A DNA stretch of 64,000 nucleotides from Trichoplax sp. H2. Its lineage: Eukaryota; Placozoa; Uniplacotomia; Trichoplacea. Of this stretch, positions 10,386 through 21,925 are shown piece after piece; the stretch's first letter is position 1, and each line of letters starts with the position of its first letter. A program made the translations under genes and the position numbers. Location: the NCBI GenBank assembly GCA_003344405.1, contig NOWV01000019.1, positions 620,001 to 684,000 on the forward strand, given 5' to 3'. The notes below the pieces were generated by a model. It did no database searches. It was given only the letters and a program-made list of their open reading frames with translations, and was not told where the DNA came from.

Positions 10386-12330
10386 TCAAATCATAGCTAG
10401 TTGAAGTGAGAGTTGTTCACCTTCTTTATCCGCTGTCGTAAATTCACGATCTTTTGGGAAGTCTACATCAAATGTTATATACATTGATCCTTTGATATTG
10501 TTATTTTCGTAATTTGGCATTCCCTCATTTTTTAAACGCATTCGCATTCCAGGCCACGTCACAGACTCTCGTTTCACTTGAACCTGGAAAGTGTTTATGT
10601 ACAGTTTATATCACCTTAGTAAGTTTATTATATCTGCAATAAGAAACAGGATATGAATCTTCATTTATAATTTAAAGTCCTACCTTATGATTGTCAAGAT
10701 GATCGATATTCATCGTGAAACCATTTAAGGCGTCCAATAGTGAAATGGTGATATTAGTGTATAAATCATCTCCGATACGTCGAAATTTCTTATGCCTTAA
10801 TTCAATATTCATTTGTTAATAATAATATATGGTAACGAGACAGTACGCAAATTCAGGTAAAAATTTCGTCCTGTTGTACCTCATTTCACGAATACGGAAC
10901 TTGAGATCTCCAGGTTCTCCATCAATATGAGGTTCACCTTTACAACGAAATTATCATTGCTTAGTTAAATACCGTGATAATTATCAACATAACTTGCAAT
11001 GTAGGATTGAAATCAAGCAGCTGTTGTATTACATAGATAATGTAAATTTTCTATAACGTTGAATTACCTTCCCCTATAAACGGATATTCATGGCCGTCTC
11101 GCATGCCTACTTCGACTTCTACTTCCAATACCTTATCTTCAGTAACAAATCTAAAAAATAGTTAAACGGACCGTTATAACAAAAGGTACAGACACATATG
11201 CACACCTAAGATAATGATTGTAACTCACTTTACGTTAGGACATTCATCGCAAACTTCTTGATTAATCATCTGTTACCGGAAAACCAAAATTAAGTCAGTT
11301 ATTTTGATTGTATTACTTGACCAAATTACACACAATGGCATTATTCTATACCTGAAATTGACCAGGCCCTAACGGGATAGTTTTCATTTCCTGTCGGCAG
11401 TTGCATCTTCTCTTACCCGATGCTGGCTTAGCCACTGGCTTAGTACGGATAATCTATTGATGAAAATTATTTGGCTAGATGAAACTGAAGATCCACTAGT
11501 TTAATACTACAACAGTAAAAAACGTGGTCTGATGCTATCAATAACTTTATGATAAAGATCAAACCTCGATAAAATCGCCATTATATAACTCTTCCAATGT
11601 GACATATAAATCCATAGTTAATGTACCACCTCGAGGGATTTCGCGATTTCCTTGCTGATTGTTGCCAAAATGAAAACCGCCGAATCCATCGAAACCACCA
11701 AAAAAGCTACAAAATAAAGATTGTTTAATAAATGGTGTTACCATATTCACATATAATGATTACCGGGTAATACTTGTGGTTAGGTTTATTGACAAGTGTG
11801 CTTGCTTCTAATGTTTCGCATACCTAGAAAAAGGATCTCCGCCACCTTGGCCTAAATTCTGTAAGCCTTCTTCTCCACTTCTATCATAAGTTTTTCGTTT
11901 TTCTTCATCGGATAAAACCTAATGAAAATTAGATATATGATAAGATACGAAGAAAACAAGAACTATCCAACTACTACATAGAAAGTGGGATAATTAATGT
12001 CATCCAAAGGTTGATGGTCCAACCTCGTACGCAGCATTGATATCTTGAAATTTATCCTGAGCTTTCGGATCATCCTTGTTCTTATCAGGATGATACTTTA
12101 TTGCTAATTTTCGATATGCTTTCTTGACTTGCTTTAAAGTCGCATCGCGATCAACTCCTAAAATTTTATAGAAATCTCGCCTGCAAGTAACACAGTCATG
12201 TTAATTTTCTCTAATTTGCACATGGCTACCAAAGTGGAACCTCAAATCATAAAATGTCTTACCCAGCTAAAATTGGCAAGATGTATGACGCTATAAATAT
12301 CAGTATAACCAATTTGTGTATCTGAATCAT
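10386..12330 (-). CDS. DNAJB11: DnaJ homolog subfamily B member 11 (ERdj3)
   Basis: ER-lumen Hsp40 co-chaperone that delivers unfolded clients to BiP and stimulates its ATPase. Ten exons: 12263-12330, 12024-12180, 11824-11918, 11565-11706, 11352-11453, 11229-11269, 11068-11150, 10880-10937, 10684-10795, 10386-10583. All phases agree, giving 351 aa (human 358). Residues 1-23 form a signal peptide ([20 protein letters not shown]...). The J domain follows ([14 protein letters not shown]) with the HPD motif at 53-55. A Gly/Phe region lies at about 108-130. The family's cysteine pairs are present: CNC at 171-173 and CDEC at 195-198. The C-terminal substrate-binding part carries GDDLYTN and [18 protein letters not shown], very close to vertebrate ERdj3. 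Two donors are GTTGGA and GTTTGA, weaker than the rest. The start at 12330 is chosen because it places the signal peptide at the N-terminus; an in-frame ATG lies 27 codons upstream at 12411. Confidence 0.97.
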
Positions 12331-12889
12331 GATGGATTCTCTACCAGTTCTATATCTATTTGCGGGGTAAGATTGTAAAAAATGTGAGATTTTTCGATTA
12401 AAACAAGTCATTGGTTAGGTCACGGTAGTTGTAAAATTTAATTTTTTATGAGCTAAAGCAAAGATAGATCGAATCTGGACTACTACATTTATAAGCTATC
12501 CATTGAAGTATTTTAGTGTTTTGCTTCATTCATTAATGATTGTAATTACAGAATTAGAGTACAGAGAGATATTACATGTATTATGCAGATTTTATAAAGA
12601 GCTATTGATGGTAAACTGGAAGAAGAGTATTTAAATGGATAAATGTCCGTATCAAAATAGGATTCATTCCTACGTTGATGTTTTAATCCATTCAGTCCAT
12701 ATTTTCAAATATGTATAATTCGAGGCTGTATGGAGTCTTGAAGATTTCGGTTTTGCTAATACGTATTATATATATATAGTTTTATGGGAATGATACCGGA
12801 ATTGAAAGACAGTAAAATGACTAAACACGCCAAAAATCACTTATAATTCAATCTACAACTAACGTAATATAAGACTACCGTACACTAGC

Positions 12890-13290
12890 CACTGAAGATT
12901 GAAGAGGTGATCTCTAGACCGTTTTATTAAGCTATTCCTCTAGTTTTATGAAGAAAATTACTTATTAACGCAATCTAAGAATGCAGCAGCGACCAAAGTG
13001 TTCATAGGCACTGAAAATTGGAGAGCTGATTTCTATGCATTCTATCTTAAGCTATTTCTACAGGTTTTATATGAAATAAAGTCCATTGCACTATGAAGGT
13101 CAACCAAGCAGACATTGCAAATTGGAAGGTTGATTCCTATACCTTCCATTTGCAGCTATCTTTAAAGGTACTAAGTAAACCATCGACTAATGGAATAGGA
13201 GGATGTAGTAGGCATTACAGATTGGAGAGTTGCTTTTTATACCTTTCATCTCAAGCTATTGCCACAAGCTTATTTTGAAATAACAACTAA
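12890..13290. repeat. Degenerate tandem repeat, about 105-bp unit, 4 copies
   Basis: Four diverged units share the pattern TGAA(A/G)ATTGGAGAG-TTGATTTCTATACC...TATC-TAAGCTATT...(C)AGGTTTTAT. They start near 12,893, 13,010, 13,118 and 13,215. The short open frame across 13,093-13,278 is a by-product of the repeat. Confidence 0.6.
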
Positions 13291-13630
13291 GGCAATATGG
13301 GAATACATCGGCCTATCAAGAGTTCATTTGTGCATAGACCGTGTACATTAAGCGATAGATAAATGATTCCTTTTCAATTTCTGCCCCATGAAATATCTGG
13401 GGAATAGACGAGCAATAGAGATAACCAATCTAAGTAACGACTACAGTATTGCTAATGTTTCATTTAGATATGACAATCAATGCTAGATGAGCCAATAATG
13501 ATCGCAGACATGAAGTGTCCATTTGTCAAGCGTCTATTCAAGCTATACTTTGTAGGCCAATAGAAGTTCATTTATGCTGACTGGGAGATATTGATTATCG
13601 ATAAATTGCAGCAGCTGTAGTCACATCACT

Positions 13631-13870
13631 TTATGACATCGATAATACTTCAAAATCATCTCCAAATAGGCCTCTAGTCAGTGTAATCGGGTAGAATATT
13701 GCTCGGTTGCTATCATGATCAGTAATACTGTAGTTCGTCTTGTAAGCTCTATCACCTCGAGAATGGGGACTTGGATTATGATCGTACACGTTACCAGGTC
13801 AACTGATACCTAGATCGTCATCAACAGACATGTCATCCACCGGATCAAAAATGTCAAGCCAATTTGGATA
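13631..13870 (-). pseudogene. Decayed coding segment in GC-richer island
   Basis: The minus-strand frame reads YPNWLDIFDPVDDMSVDDD..., crosses TGA at 13799-13801, and continues in the same frame (...NPSPHSRGDRAYKTNY..., ...FYPITLTRGLFGDDF...) to TAA at 13631-13633. The acidic, proline-containing composition is protein-like on both sides of the stop. TGA could derive from CGA or TGG. Not recognised. It lies beside a second such segment at 14,051-14,248 and a field of GTAC repeats, so it may be mobile-element debris or a broken host gene. Confidence 0.35.
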
Positions 13871-14050
13871 TCATAGTACATTGCAAAAATCAAAATTGGA
13901 TGCTAATGTCATTGAGAATAGAGATAGACTCTCGTTTATAACTAGGCTAGGTTACCTGGTGCTGAAAATATTCAATCATTAGCACAAATTGACACCATTG
14001 TCATCCTACAATATTATCCACTGCGATTTGAATATTGCCATTTCCCTTAC

Positions 14051-14248
14051 CTGTAGTAATGGAGATTCCAATTTCGATTTCAGCAAAGGCAGAATATCAC
14101 TCCTTGATTCTACGACACTCTTCAACGCTGGATCCAGTCGTTCCACACCGAATCGAACGGAGTTATATGGCAATATTCAGTCGTCGTCTCCAAGACACTG
14201 CAACTCTTCTTGCCTTTGGTTGATAATTTCCTCTCGTAGAATGTGCTG
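14051..14248 (-). pseudogene. Decayed exon with TGA, bounded by splice sites
   Basis: On the minus strand, acceptor CTACGTAG precedes 66 codons in one frame (QHILREEIINQRQEELQCLG..., then ...RFGVERLDPALKSVVESRSD and LPLLKSKLESPLLQ), followed by a strong donor CAG|GTAAGG at 14,050. TGA interrupts the frame at 14177-14179. The charged, helical composition and the clean donor argue for a genuine former exon. Family not recognised. Confidence 0.4.
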
Positions 14249-14319
14249 CTACGTAGAAGTTTTTACCTTTTAAGCCAATGACTGGCAAAAGTCATACGCA
14301 ACGAATGACTCCATTAGGT

Positions 14320-15765
14320 CATGCAGTATGGACTTGAGGGAATGATTGAGCGAGTAGTACAGTATGTCTATTCCGATTATGAGAGGACATTACTCAAATG
14401 GCTTCATGTTACCCTACAGTACTACGCACTGAAGAAGAGATACTCTCGTATGCTTTCTTACAGTACTGTGCTGGGTTGGACACAGTACCTTGCACTGTAG
14501 TCAGCCAACTATCCTAGGAGAAGATGTTCTAGCCAATCAGAACACTACACGTGAAATGTAAATGAGTTCACCAAGTCACCCACAGGCAAGTCAGTCACCT
14601 TCATCACCACGTATGGTATTACTGTCCTGTACACTGCATTACCTACCCGGTATGACCAATTGAACAATGGCCATGTCAGCAGAGGCTGCCTACATTAGCT
14701 TGCACTTGCATAGAGAATGGCGAAGGACTGAGCAAAGTGAGAGTACTAAGCGAGTGGCAAATCACCAATGTAATAAGCATATACTGTACAGTATATCATG
14801 ATATTGGTTGGTTAGAATCAACTGGTATTGATAGTTTGGAAGGGGCATGGTACCGATCATCAATAGGGCTGAAATGTCAGAGCCGGACATTTTTACAGGT
14901 CATTTCACTCTAGCGTTTAGGCTATTGTACTGTAAACATGAGTCTACAGTACAGTACTGTACTGTACAGTACTGTACTATACAGTATGAATACTGTAAGT
15001 GACTTACAGTACTGTACTTCTTTATAACAAGCACTGTACAGTACAGTACACTGGAGTTGTATGAGACGCCGTTTTCCGACTCCAAATCTGAACCGAAAAT
15101 TGAAAAATCCAAAATTGGATTCGGATGACTCACAGTTGACAGTCTAAAAAGTTCTTACAGTACTGACAGTGCTGTGATCCTTCATGATGATTACAAGACT
15201 ATAGCTGCAGCTGTTATACAGTACAAATACAAACAAATCTGATCGCAATATTTCCCCCCAAAATCGGATTCAGTTTATGGTCTAAATGGACAACATTTTC
15301 ACTGCTGTCATCATTAATATGTAATTAATGTTGGTCACAGCCTCACAGGAGCTGCAAGTGTTATGCTGTCCTGCGCAGTACTGGACAGTGGAGTGTACAT
15401 TGTACACTTGGTTATGATACTGTACTGTACCACTTCACAGATGAGGCTGAAAAGGTCTGTCCGTCCAAGAGTGATCAGTTCAGGTCTTCTTTAGATGCAA
15501 CTGTGATACTGTCCTGCGCAGTCCTGGACAGCGTAGTGTAGTGTGCAATACAGGACACCTGGTCATCGTACTGTACTGTACTGTACCACTTTACAGAAAT
15601 GAGGCCGAAAAGGTCTGTCCGTCCAAGAGTGATCTGTTCAGGTCTTCTTTGACAAGTTTACAGTACGGTACAGACCGTACAGTACTCTACGGGTACTACA
15701 GTACTTTATACTACAGTATACTGTACTGAACTGTACTGTACAGTACTGTACAACACGAGTACGCG
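14320..15765. repeat. GTAC-palindrome repeat island
   Basis: Dense arrays of ACAGTAC/GTACTGT words, which are self-complementary and can form many hairpins. They are thickest at 14,935-15,060 and 15,655-15,755, and also present around 14,320-14,540 and 15,420-15,590. Within it is a diverged duplication: CTGTCCTGCGCAGT...CTGGACAG at 15,366 and 15,509, and GAGGCTGAAAAGGTCTGTCC at 15,443 and 15,601. The base composition is richer in GC than the surroundings. The same words recur at 62,800-63,190. Confidence 0.8.
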
Positions 15766-15907
15766 CACTCTGACCGCGTGGCCAATGGAGATAGCGATCA
15801 AGTAGAACTGAGCATGTTCCGCATAGCTAGCGTTTCAAACAGTACCCTCTCTACTGGCAACACAAACGCGAGGCTAGTCATAAAGACTGCAAATCCCTGG
15901 ATTGGAA

Positions 15908-18776
15908 ATGGCGGACAATAAAGACCAATCACCTGGTAAGTTATTGATCGCTGTTAGGCTCTAAATACGACAAATTATGGCATATTATCCTGATTTTGTT
16001 CTTGAAATATCAATAGTATTGATCGTGGAGATGCTCCATTTCCATTTACAGTTCATATTCTGTACAGAAGTACGTCAGTAAGGACAACACTTCATCAGCG
16101 ATACTTTGCTCGCTTGTTCATCATAACTGAATGATTGACTTGACATTCATTTCGATCTTGTATCCAAATTGAACACGATTGAAGTTATAGCATGTAGCTT
16201 TCAATCAATTTAGTCATAACAAGACGTAGTATCGCCAGTATAAGGAGCATTGGATGTCCAAAAAATAAATTATAGCATATCATCTAGCTTGGTGTTTCTT
16301 GCGCTTGAGACGGATGTTGATTGTATGACAAGATTGCTAGGGGTACAGTCCATGACGATGATGATACTTGATTAAAAATAATAATTTTCATATAGTGGTG
16401 GACAAAGATAGTGACAAGCTTGAACAAGAAGCGACTCCATCGTTTGGACAAAGCAAAGATGACGATGGTAATAAACATGCATCCCGAGCGCCGAGGAGGA
16501 GTTCTTCTCGATCGATTAAACGTAAAAAGTTTGATGATGAATTGGTTGAAAGTAGCCTAAAAAAGACTGCTAAGAAAATCGCCTCAGCCAATGAAATAGC
16601 TGCAATACCTCAAGTTGTGATCAAAGATAAAAAGGTACTGATCGTCTCTATTAATAATAATATTCACGATCCTATTGCACCATGCAGGTCCCATAGTAGC
16701 GATACGATAATAAACGAAATTAGCGAATGATGAAAATATACATCATAATTAACTTGATATCTTTTATAGGTTAGCAAACCTGCTGGCAAAAAGCAACGAA
16801 AAGGAAGGGTAATCATGCTTGCGATAACAAATAAGGCTCAATCATCATCTCCATATTGATACTACTGACAACAAATCATTAATCAATGTTTATAGCAATC
16901 CAAAGCAATGAAAAACTTAGGCAGATGGAAACCAGCCGATGATTTGGCTCTGATTAGTGCTGTACAGCAGGTTAACCTTAAAAAATGTCCAGTCTTCTAG
17001 AAAGTGCCTACAAGTCGTTTAAGTCCATCCTACTGTTGCATAGAAATAAATAGTTTTAACTTTGATCCTCCTATTTTATCTAGACCAATGATTTAGCAGC
17101 GGTACATTTAGCTGTCAAATTTTCTTGTCGATTTACATTAAGAGACATCGAGGAGCGATGGTATTCGCTATTATATGATCCAGTCATTTCAAAGTACGCC
17201 TAATGTTGAACACAATCGTCTATTTGTAATCTTACCTTGACAAATGGTCATTAATGGACATATGTACCATATCCAGTTTTTCTTACAGTCCAAATTTTTT
17301 GAACAGGTTGGCTATTTCCGCTATTAAACCTTTACATCCAGATACTATTGCTGCTGCTCAAAATAATGCCTTATGGAGCAAAGAAGAACAACAACTACTG
17401 GGTGGCATAACATCGGTATATTAACTAGCTTTTCACGCGTTGTGTCTTGGTCGCATAAAGGATGCTTATGTAGCCACTCGTACTAACACCATGTTCGTAT
17501 TATGTAGGTTAATTCACCATCATTAGATGTCTTTAAGCAAATGTTAATGGACAATGCAGATACATTTCATACTAGCCGAACACCCAAAACTTTATATAAT
17601 CATTGGTTGTTGATGAGGCAGTATCGCCTTTTGCCTGATCAGTTAGGTGAATAAGCTCTTATTTTCTCCTATGAAATAGTCAAAGTTAGAACGAGACTTA
17701 TAAGTACTTAATGAGAAGGAGGGACAAGCAACTGATACTGTAATATGTTTCTTTCATAGTTGAACTCTCTGGTAAACGCGAAACAATATCATTTTCTGAT
17801 GTGGAAAGGGAACTTGATGATGAGGAGCTGACGTAAGTAGAAGGTCCATTTTTACTTGGCCGCTAAACTAATTCAATGTGCATGATATTAATTTATCTCA
17901 TTGTTACTCAACAGTGAAAATCGTGATGAAATTTTAGATAACGGTTTGTTTTGGATTATTTCTAATGTCTCTTGATAGTCCTGCTTCATGATAGGACATT
18001 TTAATTAAACATGTACTATTTTTACTAATGTATAGAAATAGCCATAGCCCATCGAAAAAGCAAATTACAAATTAAAAAATTAGAAACGGAATTGCCAAAA
18101 TGGCAAGAAATACTAGACAAGATCTTTGACGATGGTAAACGACTACTTCTTTAATGCGTATTACATTTAATTGCTAAGTGTCTTTAGTAATAGTCTTAAC
18201 GTAATGCCTCCTAGATCCGCCAACATTCGATTTCGATAGCGATACACTAGCTGTTTTACGAGGACGTTTGGTTCGCTATTTTATTCGAAAGAAAGAGGTA
18301 ATTTCTCTTAGCATATTTACGCAATGAAATAATAACTCAACTTTCTAACATGTGCTATATCAATAAATAGGTGACATTTGGACGTGCTGCTACCGATGGC
18401 GATATTGACATAGATTTATCCATTGAAGGACCTGCTTGGAAAGTATCTAGGCTACACGGCTACATAAAATTAAAGCCAGATGGCACTTTCCATGTCAAAA
18501 ATGAAGGCAGAAGGCCGGTCTATATTGATGGCAAGCCTGTAACAACTGGTTCACGTTCAACGCTTCCAAACAATTGTACATTCGAGGTAAATATTGTTCA
18601 AACCAAACAATATTGCTGTATAAAAAATTTATTTATCGATTCGCCGGAAATCATAGGTACCGTGATTAACTCGATAATTAATGTATCATTACTGTTATTA
18701 GGTATGCGGCTTGAAATTTATTTTCTTAATCAGTAAAACGACTGTAGCGAAGGCATGTAATGACCCTGGGCAGTAG
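15908..18776 (+). CDS. MCRS1: Microspherule protein 1
   Basis: Nuclear/centrosomal FHA protein; in vertebrates a subunit of the INO80 and NSL complexes and a spindle factor. Thirteen exons: 15908-15935, 16396-16634, 16770-16808, 16896-16970, 17084-17193, 17307-17415, 17508-17646, 17760-17832, 17915-17943, 18036-18134, 18215-18297, 18371-18586, 18702-18776. All phases agree; 437 aa (human 462). The conserved basic stretch RRSSSRSIKRKKFDDELVES is present. The MCRS N-terminal domain follows (LGRWKPADDLALISAV, FSCRFTLRDIEERWYSLLYD), then a coiled-coil (about residues 280-310). The C-terminal FHA domain (from about 342) has FGRA, the RLHG counterpart of the FHA SxxH segment, and EGRRPVYIDGKP. The last exon starts at the AG at 18701, giving the FHA strand LKFIFLIS. 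A CCAAT box lies at 15,782 in a GC-richer leader. Introns 2-12 are 73-135 bp; intron 1 is 460 bp. Confidence 0.97.
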
Positions 18777-21599
18777 TCGTTACTACACAATAGCAGCTTC
18801 TTGTGGAGGCATTTGTGTCGCAAAGTCAGTGGTGTATTTGCGGTGAATTACAAGCAGTTATTAGTCCCTTGTCAGAAAGTTAAAAAGTCCCTTCATAAAA
18901 TCTAATCGATTCAATCTGGTCCGAGTGTTCTATTTGGAAGAAACTTTTAGTTAATATTAGCTTTCTTTTCAATGATTCGTTCGACGATTGTTATGTATAG
19001 TGGATAGTTCCGTAGTGGAATTGCATTCACGCCGAAACACTTTAATCGAAGCTCTTTTCCTGTTCCAATGATGAGGAATAAGTGGTTCCCTGATTGAGAA
19101 TGTGAGATATTATTTATTTGTTCGACAAATAGAGTATTTATGCATTTAAGTTTAGCTGATTCCAAGTTATAAATATTCAAATGACGAAATTGTAAATATT
19201 ATGAAATCTTTGCCAATGTATATTTGAATTGTATTAGCCGTATAACTTTATACCTGAATTCCTTCTTACTTGACTTACGTATTGTCATTAACTCAAAGGG
19301 TTCAAAAAGAAAAGTTTGTATAAAGATGATCGTCTTTCAATGTTCCGTCTCAATGCTTATCACTGTTACGGTACTTTCTGTATTTTACTGGAGAAAGATA
19401 GTCACTGTTGTATTATTCCAAATTTTCTTAAATTCTATAATGCTCATTACTGCTTTTGTACGGTATACATTTTAGCTGTAATGTGCGATAGATGCAATCT
19501 AAAATAAGCACAATCAAGCTCCAATAATTATAATTAATCTGTATATACTTATGATAATAAAACTGAAGCTCATTTTCGAATGCTAAACCATTAAATCGGC
19601 CTAACTTGAAGAGATAATTAGGCCTCTTGTCCTCGAAATATTTAAAGGATTATTCTCTAGTTATATGTTGGCGTTCTCCAATTAAACAGCTATTGATACA
19701 AATGAAGTCATGTCATTGAAGAATAAATAAATCGTTTTCCTCATAAAAAGAACGAGTACAGTATCAGGGCTAAAACTGTGTAGATACTATAGCGAATTTA
19801 GACTCTCCTAGTACAGCCGTTTTAATCATTAGGTTGCTTTATTCGCATAAATAAGTTTGATGATATTAATCAGAAGTCTCAATAAATACATTGAAGTATT
19901 TCTAGTTCGATGAGGGACGAATATAGTACGAAACCGTAGAGAATGATTCAGATTAAATCGATCTTTCTTATTCACTCTGACAAAAATCCCATCCACAAGT
20001 ATAGCTTAAAGCTAAATAATATTATTAACCGATTTTATACCATGTAACGATAAATTTACGTTTACTGACAGTATTATTGAAACTACATCTAGGCTATATC
20101 TAGATAAGCTAAAATTAAATTTGTTCATCTTTCATTTAAAGAGGCCTGTATACGGTACTTGTTACTAATAATAGATTAGAAGTTATATATAGTCGTAGAT
20201 ATACAAATAAATATTTGATAGAGTCGCATTGTAGAGATAAGAATACAATTTAACGTGCAAGAAAGTGCATGTTAGTTATTTATTAAAATTAACTAAAAAT
20301 AGTAGCAAAAATGAAATTATTTCGCATTCAATAGTTACAATGAAATATTGGTAGCAACCTAAGCAGCAAGCCTATATGATGATCCGATCGTAAATAGATA
20401 ATTAAAATAGATTTAGCAGTCTTACTCTAAAATCATCATCAAGAACACTTCAGTTCAAGTTTCATGAGAAGTTGTGCAAAATTATGCACTATTAGTATGC
20501 TGTATCAGATTGACTTACTACCTTATACGATATTGTTTAAGCTAGGATATGTTGTTCATTTTCGCTTTAAAATTACTTTCTAAGTCAAATATTGATCACC
20601 TTATCCTATTTGTAATACAAAAATTAAGAGTATGATCTGATTAATTACAATGCTAAGAGATATGTTTCTTCAGATCAAATCAATTCAAGTAGTTTAATTC
20701 TTTACTTTAAACGTGTAATAAGGCAGTCTACATCGATTATAGTCTCTTCATTTTGTGCAAGCAATAGATTGAAGATATGTTTTATATCGTTGCGACACAA
20801 TAGTAATTATACAATTAAAACTAGTATAAATTGTACAATAAATTTTAGTTAATTTATTGATGAATCAAAATTTATTTTATAACCTAAGACAAATGTACGC
20901 TAAGTCTAATTTATTTCTGATATAGTAGATAAACATTTTATTTTAAATTTTAATATTGATAAAGGATCATATAATTGATCACTTCTTCATTAAATTTTTA
21001 ATGCATTTTTACTATTAATTACCTTTTTGCTTATTTAAGATCGCGTAAACAATCTACCGAAAATAAAATGATCTCTTTTGATTTGCATCAATTGGTTAAT
21101 TAGATTACCATTCTTGACATCCGAACAAATTTTTCGTCACAGTTGTCGTAGCAACTTTATTCTGCTAACAAACTCTAAATTGTAACAAATTACATAACTA
21201 AATTTGAAAATTAAATCACTGTTCAATGCTAATGAGAGACAAAGTTTTTCCTGTCATATGTGGCATCTGGTACGGATCAGCAAAATTTTTTACATTGTAA
21301 ACAAGTAAAGCCTATTGTCAATGAGATGTTATAGTAATATCAATGCCGAGGCTTATTTTAATAAAGGCCCAAGGTCTTTTCCAACTCCGTTTTATTTTAA
21401 TCTCTAGCATAGATATCAGAATAATCATCGTTCTGATAATTAGTTAAAATAAAATAATCATGAGAGAAGACTGTCAATTTATATATTTTTACCTGTTTTT
21501 TTTGTATTTATTTAAATCACATACCATCAATATCGAAGCAATTATTATTTTGATAAATTAACAACGTAATCAGTTTATAGATTGGCTATCGTATTCAAC
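18777..21599. other. Gene-poor AT-rich stretch
   Basis: No gene is called. A minus-strand open run at 18,947-19,200 (ending ...LPLYITIVERIIEKK-like, 85 codons after a stop) has reasonable composition but no splice support or recognised family. Overlapping plus-strand frames at 19,224-19,507 are probably chance. Confidence 0.4.
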
Positions 21600-21925
21600 T
21601 TTTATTAAATATCGAAATATTCCTTGACATAAGCAATAAAGCGAACCTGCAATCATTCATCCAAGCTACTGACCGATTTACTGCTACTAGATGGCATATT
21701 TTTAGATCAATGATTTTCTATTTTAAACTATCTTTTTATATCTAGCGTATAGGTAATTCTGTAGTAATGTTTACAGGTTAGACATAATATTCACTATTTA
21801 TTTAAATAAATATCGAAGTTGTCCCCAAAAAAGCGGCAAAATGAATCTGCAGACATTCATTCAAGCTATTGACAGATTTACTAGATGGCATATTTCCGGA
21901 TCCTTGATTTTCAATATTTTCACAT
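21600..21925. repeat. Diverged direct repeat, about 197-bp period
   Basis: Two copies share AATATCGAA...GCGAACCTGCA-like sequence, then CATTCATCCAAGCTA(C/T)TGAC(C/A)GATTTACT and CTAGATGGCATATTT. Anchors lie at 21,657 and 21,854. Confidence 0.55.

Noticed and set aside
14900-15133. Minus-strand ORF of 77 codons
   Set aside because: Composed largely of translated GTAC repeats (Val-Gln-Tyr-Cys-Thr runs).
19224-19507. Two overlapping plus-strand ORFs after MCRS1
   Set aside because: AT-driven hydrophobic composition, no family features, no splice signals tied to MCRS1.
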